Source: Wolbachia endosymbiont of Ctenocephalides felis wCfeF (GTDB taxonomy: Bacteria > Pseudomonadota > Alphaproteobacteria > Rickettsiales > Anaplasmataceae). From it: DNA of 64,000 nucleotides. A program made the position numbers and the translations under genes. Below the pieces are notes generated by a model. That model saw nothing but the letters and a program-made list of their open reading frames with translations, was not told the DNA's origin and did not search any database. Below are positions 24,498 through 35,824 of this stretch, piece after piece (positions within the stretch are counted from its first letter, which is position 1; every line of letters starts with the position of its first letter). The stretch spans positions 1,021,150 to 1,085,149 of the forward strand of contig CP116767.1 in NCBI GenBank assembly GCA_028571325.1. The letters are read 5' to 3'.

Positions 24498-26677
24498 ATG
24501 CCGAAGTACATTTTTGACATCGTATGTAGTGAAGATAAAATAGGTGACAGTTCCTGGTATAAAAGGATAAAGCTTGAAAATCAAGATGATAAAGAAAAAA
24601 CAATAAAATTCTGCGGCCCTCACATTGGAGCATATAGCATTTGTAAACGAGATGGACAAGAATTTTTTGAACTATGGACTGAAGAGGCAGAATATAATTC
24701 CCGCAAAGGTGATTTTTGTAATAGCTGGACGGATGGAAAGCTTCACCACGAGAAAAAACTCTGCTTACGGAGGTTAAATTAGAGGTAATACTCGGTGAAG
24801 ATTGTGAATATAAGATCGCTGTGTCTATCGAAGACAGTAAATGGATCACTTTACCTAAATCAGCATTATTTGGTGAAAATCTTAATTTAAAGAGATATTA
24901 TAACCAAAAGCTTAGTTTATCGAAAGGAGAAAAATTCTTATCAGGGGCCATTGGTGAATATTATATACCGGAAGTTATGTACGGCCAAATAAAGATTTGT
25001 GAGTTAGCACCTTTTAGCTTTCCAAGCTGTGGAAATGGAGATGCTAAAATGGAGAGTTCCTCGAAGCCTAAATTCACTGTAAAAGATTATAAAATAGTTG
25101 TTGAAAAGAATGATGCAGGTGAGCTTTCAATCTACCTTGCAAAAAGAGATGGAACTCGTGTTGATCGAGTTAATTACGGTGAAGATAATTTTGTAGATTA
25201 TTTAAACTCATCTTTAAAAACAGTATTGCTCGAAAATTCAAATATAAGGGAAATTCTACCTGAGCTTGAGATTGATGATAGCGTGAACTTAGATAAAAGA
25301 AAGTTAAATTGCCTAATTAGTAAGATGCACAATGTAGATTTAGCACAAGTTGCTCAGGAATTGGTTACTAACAAAAAAGACGAACTAGGAAGAGCAGTTC
25401 TGGAGGTAAAGGATGGAGATCAAGAAATCTTAGTAACTAAAGTTGCAGATAATTCAGGCTTAAGAACTGCAGTAGCAACTAATTTGAAAGGTGATCAAAG
25501 TTTTAAAGATTCTGTAAAAGGTGAGCCAGGCACAAATGGAATTAGTCCAGGTGTTGGAGAAGTTGCAACTGAACTAGTTACTAACAAAAAAGACGCACTA
25601 GGAAAAGCAGTTCTGGAGGCAAAGAATGGAGATGAAGAAATCTTAGTAACTAAAGTTGCAGGTAATTTAGATTTAAGAACTGCAGTAGCAACTAATTTGA
25701 AAGGTGATCAAAGTTTTAAAGATTCTGTAAAAGGTGAAGATGGTGCTCCAGGTCCAACAGGTCCGAGTGGTCCAGCAGGTCAGGATGGAAAAAGTCCATC
25801 AGCTGCTGTAGCTACTCAATTATTTACTGGTGAAAAAAAAGATACGTTAGTAACTGAAGTTGCAAGTGACGAAGGTTTACGAGAAGCTATAGCAGGTAAT
25901 CAGGTTCTAAAAGATGCAGTAACAACTGCTTTGAATGGTGATGATGGTTTTCACAGTATTGCCAAAAGATCAACAAATGCTGACAACGCAAAGCAGAAAT
26001 TTACTTTGCAAAAAGGAGAAAAATTACTGGACGATGTCCATGAAGCAAATGTTGTTTTGAATGGCAAGACCATGGCTACCTTACCAAAAATAGGTTACTA
26101 CATGCTCAATGATCAATTGGTCGTGCGTAATCATGTTACGAAAGAGAAGGTAGTCATTCCCGAGGATTTCCACTTTTTAAAAGTTATTAAATTTGGCAGT
26201 GGTTTTAGCAGTGGTGATTATAAATTGACCTTTTGTAATGTACTTGGTAATGAGTTTTTTGAGTATAAAAAATATGACCCGCAGTATTCAAATGTTTCGG
26301 ATGAATATAAGTTCATAAGTTTAAATTGTGCGAAAAAAGAATATAACCCCAATCTCAGCAAGTTGTTTAGCCATCGGCCATCGTTTTTCATTACAGAAGG
26401 ACCTGATGAACCAGGCTCTCCAGGTCATTATCAAGCTGATGTGTTCGAACTAACAAATAACAACAAAGGTAGGAAAATGGCTACATTAATTGATAAATTT
26501 TGCTATTTTAATGAAAATGATCAGTTTAAGTGTTGCAACTACCACAAAGGAATAGAGTGCCGTATTTATGATACTTCTGAAATCAATCAAGAATACAGGA
26601 TAACAGATGCAAATAGTAAGTTCTCTCTTACAGATTATGATGATGTAATTCTTCATACCATTCCAGAGTTAATTTAA
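24498..26677 (+). pseudogene. Frameshifted collagen-like repeat protein
   Basis: Two ORFs in different frames join at an A6 run (24753-24758). The 5' part reads MPKYIFDIVCSEDKIGDSSW up to HHEKK. With one extra A it continues TLLTEVKLEVILGEDCEYKI into the long ORF that ends at 26677, for about 726 residues in total. The 3' part has two copies of a 71-residue repeat (ELVTNKKDxLGxAVLExKxG) and a short collagen-like Gly-x-Pro run (GAPGPTGPSGPAGQDG). Two related beta-rich domains follow, each with a GKTMATL/GRKMATL phrase. It resembles tail-fibre or surface adhesin architecture. It is decayed, slippage-decoded or an assembly error. Confidence 0.65.
25364..25750 (+). repeat. Tandem 213-bp coding repeat
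   Basis: Two copies start at 25364 and 25577, a period of 213 bp (71 codons). They are near identical at the DNA level over about 170 bp and are separated by Gly/Pro-rich linkers. A third, shortened version (ATQLFTGEKKDTLVTEVASD) follows from about 25808. Confidence 0.8.
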
Positions 26678-26770
26678 CCATTCTCATATAGCTGACCAGA
26701 GAAGGGGTTTTCCCACGTCATACCGCTGCGGTACCTCAGCCGCTAACGCGTAGCGAAATGACGGTAGCTA

Positions 26771-27262
26771 TAAATATTTAAGAAATTTACTAAATAAAAA
26801 AACAAGGCAAAAGAAGCCCCGGTCAATATCTATTTAAGAACTTGGCGTTAATGTCTTATACGCTTGACAAGTAGCTGACCTTGGGGTTGTAAATACCCAT
26901 AATTTTATAATAAGGGAAATGTTGAAGTTTGTCAAGCGATTTTTTGTGAAAAAAATGAGATTGGTTAAATTTTTAACTAATTGAAAAAAAAGACAAAAGA
27001 AACTCCGCAATGTGAGTTGTTTACTGTTCTCCCAAAAACTTGGCGTCCGGTTCTCTCTTACACCGCTTAGTAAGCGAGGCTCAGCTAATGTAGACAAAAA
27101 TTTATAAAGACATGCAGTGTCCATGCTGCAAAAATTAAACATAACACGCCTTGTTTTATACTGTGCTTTTGTCACTTAATACAAGATTAAAGATAAATTT
27201 TAGGCCTAAAACACCCACAACTCTATTGTAAGAGGACTGGCGAAGGTTGTCAAGTAGTTTTT
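26771..27262 (-). repeat. Promoter-bearing noncoding repeat R3
   Basis: On the minus strand there are two promoters: TTGACA (27248-27253), 17 bp, TACAAT (27225-27230), and TTGACA (26930-26935), 17 bp, TATTAT (26907-26912). Each leads into a module with a GCGTG/GGCGT block and a GGGgCTTCTTTTGCCTTG-like tail. A CGGTA/TACCG palindromic fragment precedes it at 26715-26765. The repeat fills the gap between the collagen-like gene and the next minus-strand gene. Confidence 0.75.
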
Positions 27263-27301
27263 TTGCTTCATCCGACACGCTGCCAAAACTCTCCAAGAGG
27301 T

Positions 27302-27838
27302 CTAACTTCCATATATCCGGAGTAATTCTTGCGCATTGGCTTTTATTAGAGTAGGGCATTTTCTGTCATTTAATAGTGAATGCAATATTTCAATTGCACC
27401 TTTAGTATCATTATTATGTATCTTTATTATAGCGATAGCTTCTTGACTTGAGTAAGGATACACCGCATTTGCTGCTAAATTATTGATTTTGTCTTCATTT
27501 ATTTTGTCACCGCTATAGAGCAAACTCATTACTTCTAAGTATTGCGCTAATTCACGCAAAACGTCAGGAACATCCTCATTATCTGCTATATCACTATAAA
27601 TAGATGCTGCGCCTGTTGAATTTGAGATACGGCTGAATGCACTTTCAAAGTCTGCTAAATGCTTCCAATTTGAGTCTATTCCCTCTAATAACTCACTATC
27701 CTTTTTGGAGAATAACACTTCATAGAACTTATTGCCTGCAATTGTAGACTGTTTTGCATTATCAATATTACGTAACGAGTACAATGTTATGCCAATTAGT
27801 ACTGCTACCAATGCAAGTAGAAAAATGTGTTTCTTCAT
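27302..27838 (-). CDS. Membrane-anchored TPR-like protein (YfgM/DUF2659 type)
   Basis: A 178-residue protein with one N-terminal anchor (HIFLLALVAVLIGITLYSL) and a helical periplasmic domain, including PDVLRELAQYLEVMSLLYSG and a C-terminal tetratricopeptide-like pair (YSSQEAIAIIKIHNNDTKGA; CPTLIKANAQELLRIYGS). This arrangement is like the YfgM/TPR_21 family, which assists envelope protein traffic. The exact family is not certain. Confidence 0.65.
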   Translation of the reverse strand: MKKHIFLLALVAVLIGITLYSLRNIDNAKQSTIAGNKFYEVLFSKKDSELLEGIDSNWKHLADFESAFSRISNSTGAASIYSDIADNEDVPDVLRELAQYLEVMSLLYSGDKINEDKINNLAANAVYPYSSQEAIAIIKIHNNDTKGAIEILHSLLNDRKCPTLIKANAQELLRIYGS

Positions 27839-27901
27839 AGCGATATTCTCAATAGATATATATTTTTTATATATTAATGCTTTTTGATTTGCAAAAACTT
27901 A

Positions 27902-27930
27902 TTGACATAGCAATTATATCACATAATAAT
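27902..27930 (+). promoter_or_regulatory. Likely promoter of 16S rRNA
   Basis: TTGACA at 27902-27907, 16-17 bp, TAATAAT at 27924-27930, about 135 bp before the mature 16S 5' end. Two small hairpins (CGGAT/ATCCG and CAACC/GGTTG) lie between it and the gene. Confidence 0.6.
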
Positions 27931-27972
27931 GTTCTCAAAGTTGTTTGAATAGTTGGAGATCGAAATATTTCT

Positions 27973-27998
27973 AAAGTAGAAATAAAGACAGCAATATA
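27973..27998 (+). other. 5' strand of the 16S processing stem
   Basis: These 26 bases are complementary to 29614-29639 with a single mismatch, enclosing the whole 16S gene. Such long stems are cut by RNase III, whose gene (rnc) is at 35825. Confidence 0.8.
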
Positions 27999-28062
27999 AA
28001 GCTAATTATTTTTTTTGTCGGATTTATCCGATGTACCCTCAACCTTTTATAGGTTGAAGTCT

Positions 28063-29566
<1,504 letters not shown>

Positions 29567-29613
29567 GGCTTTGTGCACAACTCACCACTTTTAATAGTGG
29601 TGCTGTGGTGTAC

Positions 29614-29639
29614 TATATTGCTGTCTTTACTTCTACTTT
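29614..29639 (+). other. 3' strand of the 16S processing stem
   Basis: The partner of 27973-27998. A local hairpin (CACCACT/AGTGGTG) lies between the mature 3' end and this strand. sdhC begins only 27 bp after it. Confidence 0.8.
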
Positions 29640-29666
29640 ATTTTAATTTCTTGATAATGGAATTTT

Positions 29667-30044
29667 ATGAGTGATAGGCCTCTTTCTCCACATTTGCAAA
29701 TATATAAAGTACAAGTTACTAGTTTTTTTTCTATTATGCACAGATTAACTGGTATCTTATTATTCCTTCTGTTAATGGTGCTTTCTTGGTATTTTATATT
29801 ACATGTTTATTTTCCTGAGCTATTTATAGTAAAGTACTTGAATGTATTGTTATCTACTCCTATCGCTAAGTTAGCTTATGTTTTATGTCTTGTAAGCTTT
29901 CTATATCATTTTCTCAATGGTATTCGTCATTTATTATGGGATGCTGGACTTAATTTAGAAATTACTAGTGTCTCAAAAAGTGCTATGTTACTGACAGTAA
30001 CTTTACTTTTTTCTACTATAGCTTTTTTACTTATGTTTATATGA
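29667..30044 (+). CDS. sdhC: Succinate dehydrogenase cytochrome b556 subunit
   Basis: A 125-residue membrane subunit with three helices. It has the family N-terminus RPLSPHLQIYKVQVTSFFSI, MHRLTG (quinone/heme region) and the heme-ligand block HFLNGIRHLLWDAG. It anchors SdhAB and passes electrons to ubiquinone. It lies 100 bp after the 16S 3' end without an obvious promoter, and overlaps sdhD by 4 bp (ATGA). Confidence 0.95.
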   Translation: MSDRPLSPHLQIYKVQVTSFFSIMHRLTGILLFLLLMVLSWYFILHVYFPELFIVKYLNVLLSTPIAKLAYVLCLVSFLYHFLNGIRHLLWDAGLNLEITSVSKSAMLLTVTLLFSTIAFLLMFI

Positions 30045-30406
30045 GTCAATCTGGAAATTCAGTACATCATTGGTGGGTTCAACGTGTTTCTGCGGTGATT
30101 TTATTGTTTTTATTTCCTTGGTTTATCTATTCGTTTTCTTGCGCACTTTATGCTGATAGCCCTTTGTCTTTTAATGAAAAATTATTTCAGGCTATTGATC
30201 ATCCTCTAGAGCTTTTATTTTTTGTTGTATTATTGTTTTGTATTTTCTGGCATGCAGTTCTTGGAATGCAAGTAGTATGCGAAGATTACATACACAGTGT
30301 ACCTCTAAGAGTTTTTACGGTTACATGTATAAAGTACTTGTCGAGCATCACTTATATAGCTCTTACTTTTACGATTTTTTTCTTTTACAAGCATATTTTC
30401 TTGTAA
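30041..30406 (+). CDS. sdhD: Succinate dehydrogenase membrane anchor subunit
   Basis: A 121-residue protein with three helices. VHHWWVQRVSAVILLFLFPW holds the R-x-S quinone-site region, and FWHAVLGMQVVCEDYIHS holds the heme-ligand histidine and the conserved D-Y. The ATGA overlap with sdhC implies coupled translation. sdhA and sdhB are not in the window. Confidence 0.93.
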   Translation: MSQSGNSVHHWWVQRVSAVILLFLFPWFIYSFSCALYADSPLSFNEKLFQAIDHPLELLFFVVLLFCIFWHAVLGMQVVCEDYIHSVPLRVFTVTCIKYLSSITYIALTFTIFFFYKHIFL

Positions 30407-30489
30407 AATCATCTATTCTATGTTAACATATTCTTAGCATACTGGTTTTATTATTGAACTATAGTGCTTATTGATCTTGGTTTAGCAAT

Positions 30490-31738
30490 ATGTTAGAGAC
30501 ATTGAAAAAGTGGGGAACGGACCTTACGCTAAAAGTGAAGGATCTGTTTACTTCACCTGAATCTCAAGTCTATGTAAAAGACCTTAGGAAGGTAATGACA
30601 TATAATGGAAAAAAATGTCAATACCCAAAAAATTATGATCAGATTGTAGAGTCTGGAAAAATTATAAAAGGTAAAGATAGCGATGGAAACTATATATAAA
30701 CTTTTGTATGGTCCGAAAGATAAGAACGGGGAACAGCCAAGTTTTAGATTAACCTTGGTTAAAGAAGCCGGCGATAGATCTTATTTTGCTGTTGATTATA
30801 AGGATAATCAAGGTAAGCAAATTTCTATAGACTGGTTGGACAAGTCATACTTCGAACCGTTAGGTTTTTCAAGATTGGAGCTCAGGAAACATGTACCAGT
30901 TTTTGAAGCTCAAAAAACTGAGAATTCTAAATACCCGTTTGAACTAACTAATTCTTCTGTGCTAACTAAAGAGGTAAAAAATAAAGAAGGTAAAATTCAG
31001 GAAGTTGTTGACCAGAAAGGAAGAAATGGAGAATTATTGTACACTAGTGATTATAAGAAGCTAAGTACTAGTTTTTCTGAAATCAGGGATCAAAATGGTA
31101 ATCTAGAGTTAGACAAAAGTCTTATATCTGTTCCTATTGTTCTTGCTGCAGGCTTAGCTAAGATTTGTGCTAAACTGCTGACTTTCATTCCTATGAAATT
31201 AGGGAAGCATTTAGTAAACAGAGAAAATCCGATTGCAAAATTTTTTGGTTATCTTTTGTTCACTCCTGCAATGACAGTGAAAAATTTAGTGAATATGGGA
31301 GCTACCGTACTTAAGGCTCCAATTTTGTTATTTGTGGCAGATAAGAAAAAGTATGGCGATGCTTACTTCACTATGTGGAAACACCAATTGGCAGGGTATT
31401 GGGAAGAAATAAAAAGTGACTTTAGTGTTATAAAGGATGGAAAAAGGTCAGAGCTAGAGAAGAAAGACTATCTTGACCGTGATACTATTTGTGGCACATG
31501 GAAAGAACTTGATGCTAGGAGGCCAGGCATTGAAAAAGAATTGGAAGAGGGGCTAAACAAAAGTAGCGAAAGTGCAAATAAACCTAGAGGGCCAGAAGAA
31601 AGTAAGGAGAAATCGCAAAACGCAAGTAATGAAAAAAGAGATGATGAAAATCGAAGGGACAGCATTCCTCATGCTGATAGAGAGGAAAGGAGACGAAACT
31701 CACAACCGCCAGGTATGAACACTCCATCACGCCAATAA
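30490..31738 (+). pseudogene. Frameshifted lineage-specific protein
   Basis: The ORF 30490-30699 (MLETLKKWGTDLTLKVKDLF, ending GKDSDGNYI) overlaps the ORF 30683-31738 by 17 bp. Skipping one base in the TATATATA stretch at about 30691-30698 gives a smooth GNYIKLLYGPKDKNGEQPSF, so I read one 416-codon gene with a frameshift. The protein has a soluble N-terminal half and two moderately hydrophobic stretches (ISVPIVLAAGLAKICAKLLT; FFGYLLFTPAMTVKNLVNMG). A highly charged tail rich in E, K, R and N (EESKEKSQNASNEKRDDENR) completes it. Unknown function; two separate overlapping genes remain possible. Confidence 0.5.
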
Positions 31739-31851
31739 CCAGCAATTACTTTAATTTAATACACACTTTCTATTTTAATCGCTTCACAACAAAAGCTTGC
31801 GTATATTTTACCTTTGGTATAAGATATTAATTATTTAATATCTCATACCAA

Positions 31852-33153
31852 ATGCGCCCTGTAATACTGTGTGGTGGTAGTGGTAGTAGGCTTTGGCCTT
31901 TATCCAAACCAAAGCAATTTCAGAAAATATTTAGTCATAACACCATGCTTCAAAACACTTTATTGAGACTAAAAAGTGACTATATGCCGCCCATAATTGC
32001 CACAAATATACAGTATGAATCGTTAGTGATGGAGGAATTAAAAGCGCTGCAAGAGTATAAAGTGATTTTTGAGCCGGTAAAGATCGGAACGGCAGCAGCA
32101 ATATTGATTGCTGCACTTCTTTGCGATGAAGATGAGACAATGTTAATTCTGCCTTCAGACCACTTTATAGGCGATTTGAGCAATTTTTATGCTTCTGCTC
32201 AAAAAGCGGCTCAGATAGCCTCTGAAACTAACTCTATAGTTACTTTTGGAGTGAAGCCTCGTGAATTTAATCCAGAATATGGCTATATCAACGCAGTTTA
32301 TGGTCAGCAAGAAAAATATCATACAGTGAAGAATTTCATGGAAAAACCTGAGCACGAATTGAGTAACGATCATTACTGGAACTCTGGAATATTCGTGTTT
32401 AAAGCAAAACGCTATATAGATGAGATGAAAAGATCTGCCCCAAATCTTTATAATTTATGTTGTGCAAATGCGCAACATTCCACACCACAAGAGAGATTTC
32501 TGTATTTAAAACAACAAGATTTTGTGGGAATTGAAGGCGTATCCATTGATTATTTGATAATGGAGAAAGCGGAAAACGTTGCAATGATAGAGGCTAATTT
32601 TGATTGGATGGACGTTGGAACTTGGAATTCGGTTTTAGAATTAAGTAAGAGATTTGATAAAGAACAGGTGTCATTCCAGCATGTGACCGGAAAAAAAGAG
32701 CAAAATTTCACAGCACAAAATAGTACAAAAAATTTATTAAGTAGAGCTTATAAGCAGCCAGATAAGAGCTTAATGTCATTTATTAGTAAAGTTAAGGAAG
32801 CAAAGGCAATAAGGAAAGAAATCAAGCCATGGGGGTTTTGCAGTGTAGTTTTAATGGGTGAGAATTTTCTTATAAAATATCTGTTTATAAGCCCATTGAG
32901 CTGCACTTCTAGGCAGTTTCACTGCTATAGAGATGAGTACCATATAGTGCTGTCAGGAGCTGGATATATAAATTTAGGAAGCAAAACGCGTGCTATAGCG
33001 ACAAATCATGTGGTAGAAATTCCAAGGAAAGTTTCCCATAGGATTGAGAATAGAAGCGCAAATTTTCCACTTGAGATAGTTGAATTTCAAGCAGGGGAGC
33101 TTTTATCTGATAATGATATAGTGAGGTTGGATGATGTGTATGGAAGATTTTGA
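31852..33153 (+). CDS. manC: Mannose-1-phosphate guanylyltransferase (type II PMI/GMP family)
   Basis: A 433-residue protein. The nucleotidyltransferase domain opens with PVILCGGSGSRLWPLSKPKQ, and PSDHFIGD and FMEKPEHE are also family motifs. The C-terminal cupin region has KPWGF, SRQFHCYRDEYHIVLSGAGY and FQAGELLSDNDIVRLDD. The metal ligands of the isomerase half (Q-x-H...E) appear only partly kept, so guanylyltransferase activity is the safer call. A short piece near residues 280-300 (SFQHVTGKKEQNFTAQNSTK) looks like a palindromic-element remnant (GTGTCATTCCAGC at 32671-32683). Confidence 0.88.
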   Translation: MRPVILCGGSGSRLWPLSKPKQFQKIFSHNTMLQNTLLRLKSDYMPPIIATNIQYESLVMEELKALQEYKVIFEPVKIGTAAAILIAALLCDEDETMLILPSDHFIGDLSNFYASAQKAAQIASETNSIVTFGVKPREFNPEYGYINAVYGQQEKYHTVKNFMEKPEHELSNDHYWNSGIFVFKAKRYIDEMKRSAPNLYNLCCANAQHSTPQERFLYLKQQDFVGIEGVSIDYLIMEKAENVAMIEANFDWMDVGTWNSVLELSKRFDKEQVSFQHVTGKKEQNFTAQNSTKNLLSRAYKQPDKSLMSFISKVKEAKAIRKEIKPWGFCSVVLMGENFLIKYLFISPLSCTSRQFHCYRDEYHIVLSGAGYINLGSKTRAIATNHVVEIPRKVSHRIENRSANFPLEIVEFQAGELLSDNDIVRLDDVYGRF

Positions 33154-33198
33154 TGCACAAGCATCATGATTTGACCAACCGTCATCCAACAGAAACGA

Positions 33199-33665
33199 AA
33201 AAAACTACTTGACAACTTTCGCCAGTCCCCTTACAATAGGGTTGTGGGTGTTTTAGGCCTAAAATTTATCTTTAATCTTGTATTAAGTGACAAAAGCACA
33301 GTATAAAACAAGGCGTGTTATGTTTTATTTTTGCAGCATGGACGCTGCATGTCTTTATAAATTTTTGTCTACATTAGCTGGACCTCGCTTATTAAGCGGT
33401 GTAAGAGAGAACCGGACGCCAAGTTTTTGAGAGAACAGTAAACAACTCACATTGCGGGGTTTCTTTTGTCTTTTTTTTAAATTAGTTAAAATTTTAACCA
33501 ATCTCATTTTTTTCACAAAAAATTGCTTGACAAACTTCAATATTCCCCTTATAATAAAATCATGGGTATTTACAACCCCAAGGTCAGCTACTTGTCAAGC
33601 GTATAAGGCATTAACGCCAAGTTACTAAATAGATATTGACCGGGGCTTCTTTGCCTTTTTCAGCT
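33199..33665 (+). repeat. Promoter-bearing noncoding repeat R4
   Basis: Two promoters on the plus strand: TTGACA (33209-33214), 17 bp, TACAAT (33232-33237); and TTGACA (33527-33532), 17 bp, a perfect consensus TATAAT (33550-33555). The modules contain the hairpins TGCAGC/GCTGCA (about 33333-33350) and CGCTTATTAAGCG, the block GACGCCAAGTT, and tails CGGGGTTTCTTTTGTCTTTT and CCGGGGCTTCTTTGCCTTTT. Almost identical to R7, at a constant offset of 22,541 bp. It fills the gap between manC and the lipoprotein gene. Confidence 0.78.
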
Positions 33666-33788
33666 TAGTTTAGGTTATGCAAGCAGTCTAATTAGATTGC
33701 TTTTCCTCTGAAATTTTAGCGATCAGGTATAGATCTTAATGAAATATTTAAAAAAATAAGATACTATATTCAAAACATAAGCAATAAA

Positions 33789-34586
33789 ATGCCAAAGGGA
33801 CTAACAAAAGCTTTATTATTGATTGGTTTGCCCTTCTTGCTTACCAGCTGTAGCTTCTACTATTTACTAAAGGGCTCATACACTCACTTTGCGCCAGAAA
33901 AATACCCTTCATCCAGAAGACAGCCAGTCTACGTTGACACATTTTACAGTGCGTATGCTATGTATAATACATTGTTTAGTGATTTTCTGTTAATAGGTAA
34001 GTCATCGTTTACATCCAAACATGGGTGTGCTAGTAAGTATGTTAACTATGGAAAAGAAGTAGGAGCAGATGTGGTAATAGTATCATTTCAAAATATGCAA
34101 AAAGTAAAAAGGCATTTTAGCATCACAGAACGATTACTAGGGAACACAAGTTTAACGACATTTTATACAAAAGATATTATAAATTTTGACCAGGATGTGC
34201 TTTTTTTAAAGAGGATAGGTAATGCAAAAGCTCCATGGGAATATGTCAAAGAAGAGTTTGAACTTGATAAACAAAGTGATACGGATCCATATTTGGGCAG
34301 TTGGGCGAGCTATAAAACATGCAAGATTGAAGTATGCTCTGCAAAAGGTGAATATTTAGGATTTATAAATGAGACTAATTGTAAGGAAAAGCCTGAAATA
34401 AATAAAATGCTTGATTGGAAAAATGGAGATGTAAGATTACTTATTAATAAACAATCAAAACAAGGGTTTTATTTAGATCAAGATAAGATCCCTATATTAG
34501 TAGAATATCGAATTAACAAATTTGGCTATCTTGAATTAGTGTATAAAAACACTGATCAAGTCGTGGTTTCCTTTCAGAAAAATTAA
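33789..34586 (+). CDS. Putative lipoprotein
   Basis: A 265-residue protein with a lipoprotein signal (TKALLLIGLPFLLTSC; lipobox LTSC, Cys at residue 21). The mature part is beta-rich (VYVDTFYSAYAMYNTLFSDF; EVGADVVIVSFQNMQKVKRH). No family recognised. An envelope location is likely. It lies just downstream of repeat R4, whose promoters point toward it. Confidence 0.75.
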   Translation: MPKGLTKALLLIGLPFLLTSCSFYYLLKGSYTHFAPEKYPSSRRQPVYVDTFYSAYAMYNTLFSDFLLIGKSSFTSKHGCASKYVNYGKEVGADVVIVSFQNMQKVKRHFSITERLLGNTSLTTFYTKDIINFDQDVLFLKRIGNAKAPWEYVKEEFELDKQSDTDPYLGSWASYKTCKIEVCSAKGEYLGFINETNCKEKPEINKMLDWKNGDVRLLINKQSKQGFYLDQDKIPILVEYRINKFGYLELVYKNTDQVVVSFQKN

Positions 34587-34705
34587 TTGTTATCGCTTAT
34601 GGAAGTATTCATAAGCAAGATCAATAAAAACATCTTCTTTTAAAGTTATGGTTATACTCCCGTAGCGTTCTATGGTAGAAAATAAACTGAAGAGTGTTTC
34701 ACAAA

Positions 34706-35746
34706 ATGATATTACGTAATTTACTATTTTTGCTACCACCTGAAATTGCTCATTTCTTGGCGATCACGATGTTAAAAAAGATGCCTTGTAGAAAACCCAT
34801 AGAACTACCAGGATCTTTAAACGTAAACTTTTTTGGTAATAAACTTAAGAGCCCTGTAGGTCTTGCTGCAGGTTTTGACAAAAATGCGGAAGTTATAAGG
34901 TCCATGCTCTCATTTGGTTTTGGATTTATCGAGGCTGGTACTGTAACTAAACACCCTCAATACGGAAACAAAAAACCGAGAATTTTTCGGTTAATTGAAG
35001 ACGAAGGAATAATCAATAGATTAGGATTTAATAATAAAGGAATAGACTATTTCCTTAAACGAATAAATGAAACCAAGCTTGATGACTGCGTTTTCGGCAT
35101 CAATATAGGGAAAAATAGCACTTCAAAGAACCAAATCAGTGATTATATTGACTTAATAAAGATGGTATATGGGAAAAGTAGTTATATAGTGCTGAATATC
35201 TCATCTCCAAATACGCCAAATTTACGCAACCTGCACAATAAACAAGAATTGTCAGAATTGTTGAAGTCCATAACTCTAACCCGGAAATCAATCGATAACT
35301 CTGGATCCATACCAATAATATTAAAAATTTCTCCAGATATAGGTCAGCAAACAAAAGAAAATATTGCTGAGCTTGTATTGGAATACAAAATTGACGGCTT
35401 GATAGTAAGCAATACTACGGTTAGTCGAGATAATCTGCATTCTCATCACAATGAGATTGGCGGGTTGAGCGGTAGACCACTGTTTAAACTTTCAACTGAG
35501 TTATTGAGTGACATGTATAAACTCACTAAGGGCAAAACATTATTAATAGGATGCGGAGGAATCTCAAGCGGTGCTGATGCATATAAAAAAATAAAGGCAG
35601 GAGCCTCTCTAGTACAACTGTACACTGCTCTCATATACCAAGGGCCTCAAGTTGTGAATAAAATCAACCTAGAGCTTGCAGAGCTGATCAGAAGAGATGG
35701 ATTGAGTAACATCAGTGAGGCAGTGGGTTGTGACTGCAAATCTTAG
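34706..35746 (+). CDS. pyrD: Dihydroorotate dehydrogenase (quinone)
   Basis: A 346-residue class 2 enzyme, membrane-associated, that passes electrons to ubiquinone. SPVGLAAGFDKNAEVI is the FMN/orotate signature. VLNISSPNTPNLR holds the catalytic serine, and LIGCGGISSGADAYKKIKAG binds FMN phosphate. The N-terminal helix pair (LRNLLFLLPPEIAHFLAITM) marks class 2. The ATG at 34706 is preferred over a GTG at 34694. Confidence 0.96.
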   Translation: MILRNLLFLLPPEIAHFLAITMLKKMPCRKPIELPGSLNVNFFGNKLKSPVGLAAGFDKNAEVIRSMLSFGFGFIEAGTVTKHPQYGNKKPRIFRLIEDEGIINRLGFNNKGIDYFLKRINETKLDDCVFGINIGKNSTSKNQISDYIDLIKMVYGKSSYIVLNISSPNTPNLRNLHNKQELSELLKSITLTRKSIDNSGSIPIILKISPDIGQQTKENIAELVLEYKIDGLIVSNTTVSRDNLHSHHNEIGGLSGRPLFKLSTELLSDMYKLTKGKTLLIGCGGISSGADAYKKIKAGASLVQLYTALIYQGPQVVNKINLELAELIRRDGLSNISEAVGCDCKS

Positions 35747-35824
35747 CGACTTATTTTGATGGAGTAAAACTAATTTTCTGATATAAAGATACAGCAGGAA
35801 GTATTTCCTTTTAATACAACAAGT

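Noticed and set aside
25364-25750. A CRISPR-like array from regularly spaced repeats
   Set aside because: The 213-bp period is a coding repeat in frame with the protein. No short repeats with unique spacers and no cas genes are seen.
33355-33540. An ORF repeated almost word for word at 55896-56096 (MRLVKILTNLKKRQKKPRNV)
   Set aside because: It lies on the antisense strand of repeats R4 and R7. The copies match only because the DNA repeats are nearly identical; diverged family members do not keep the frame and there is no ribosome site.
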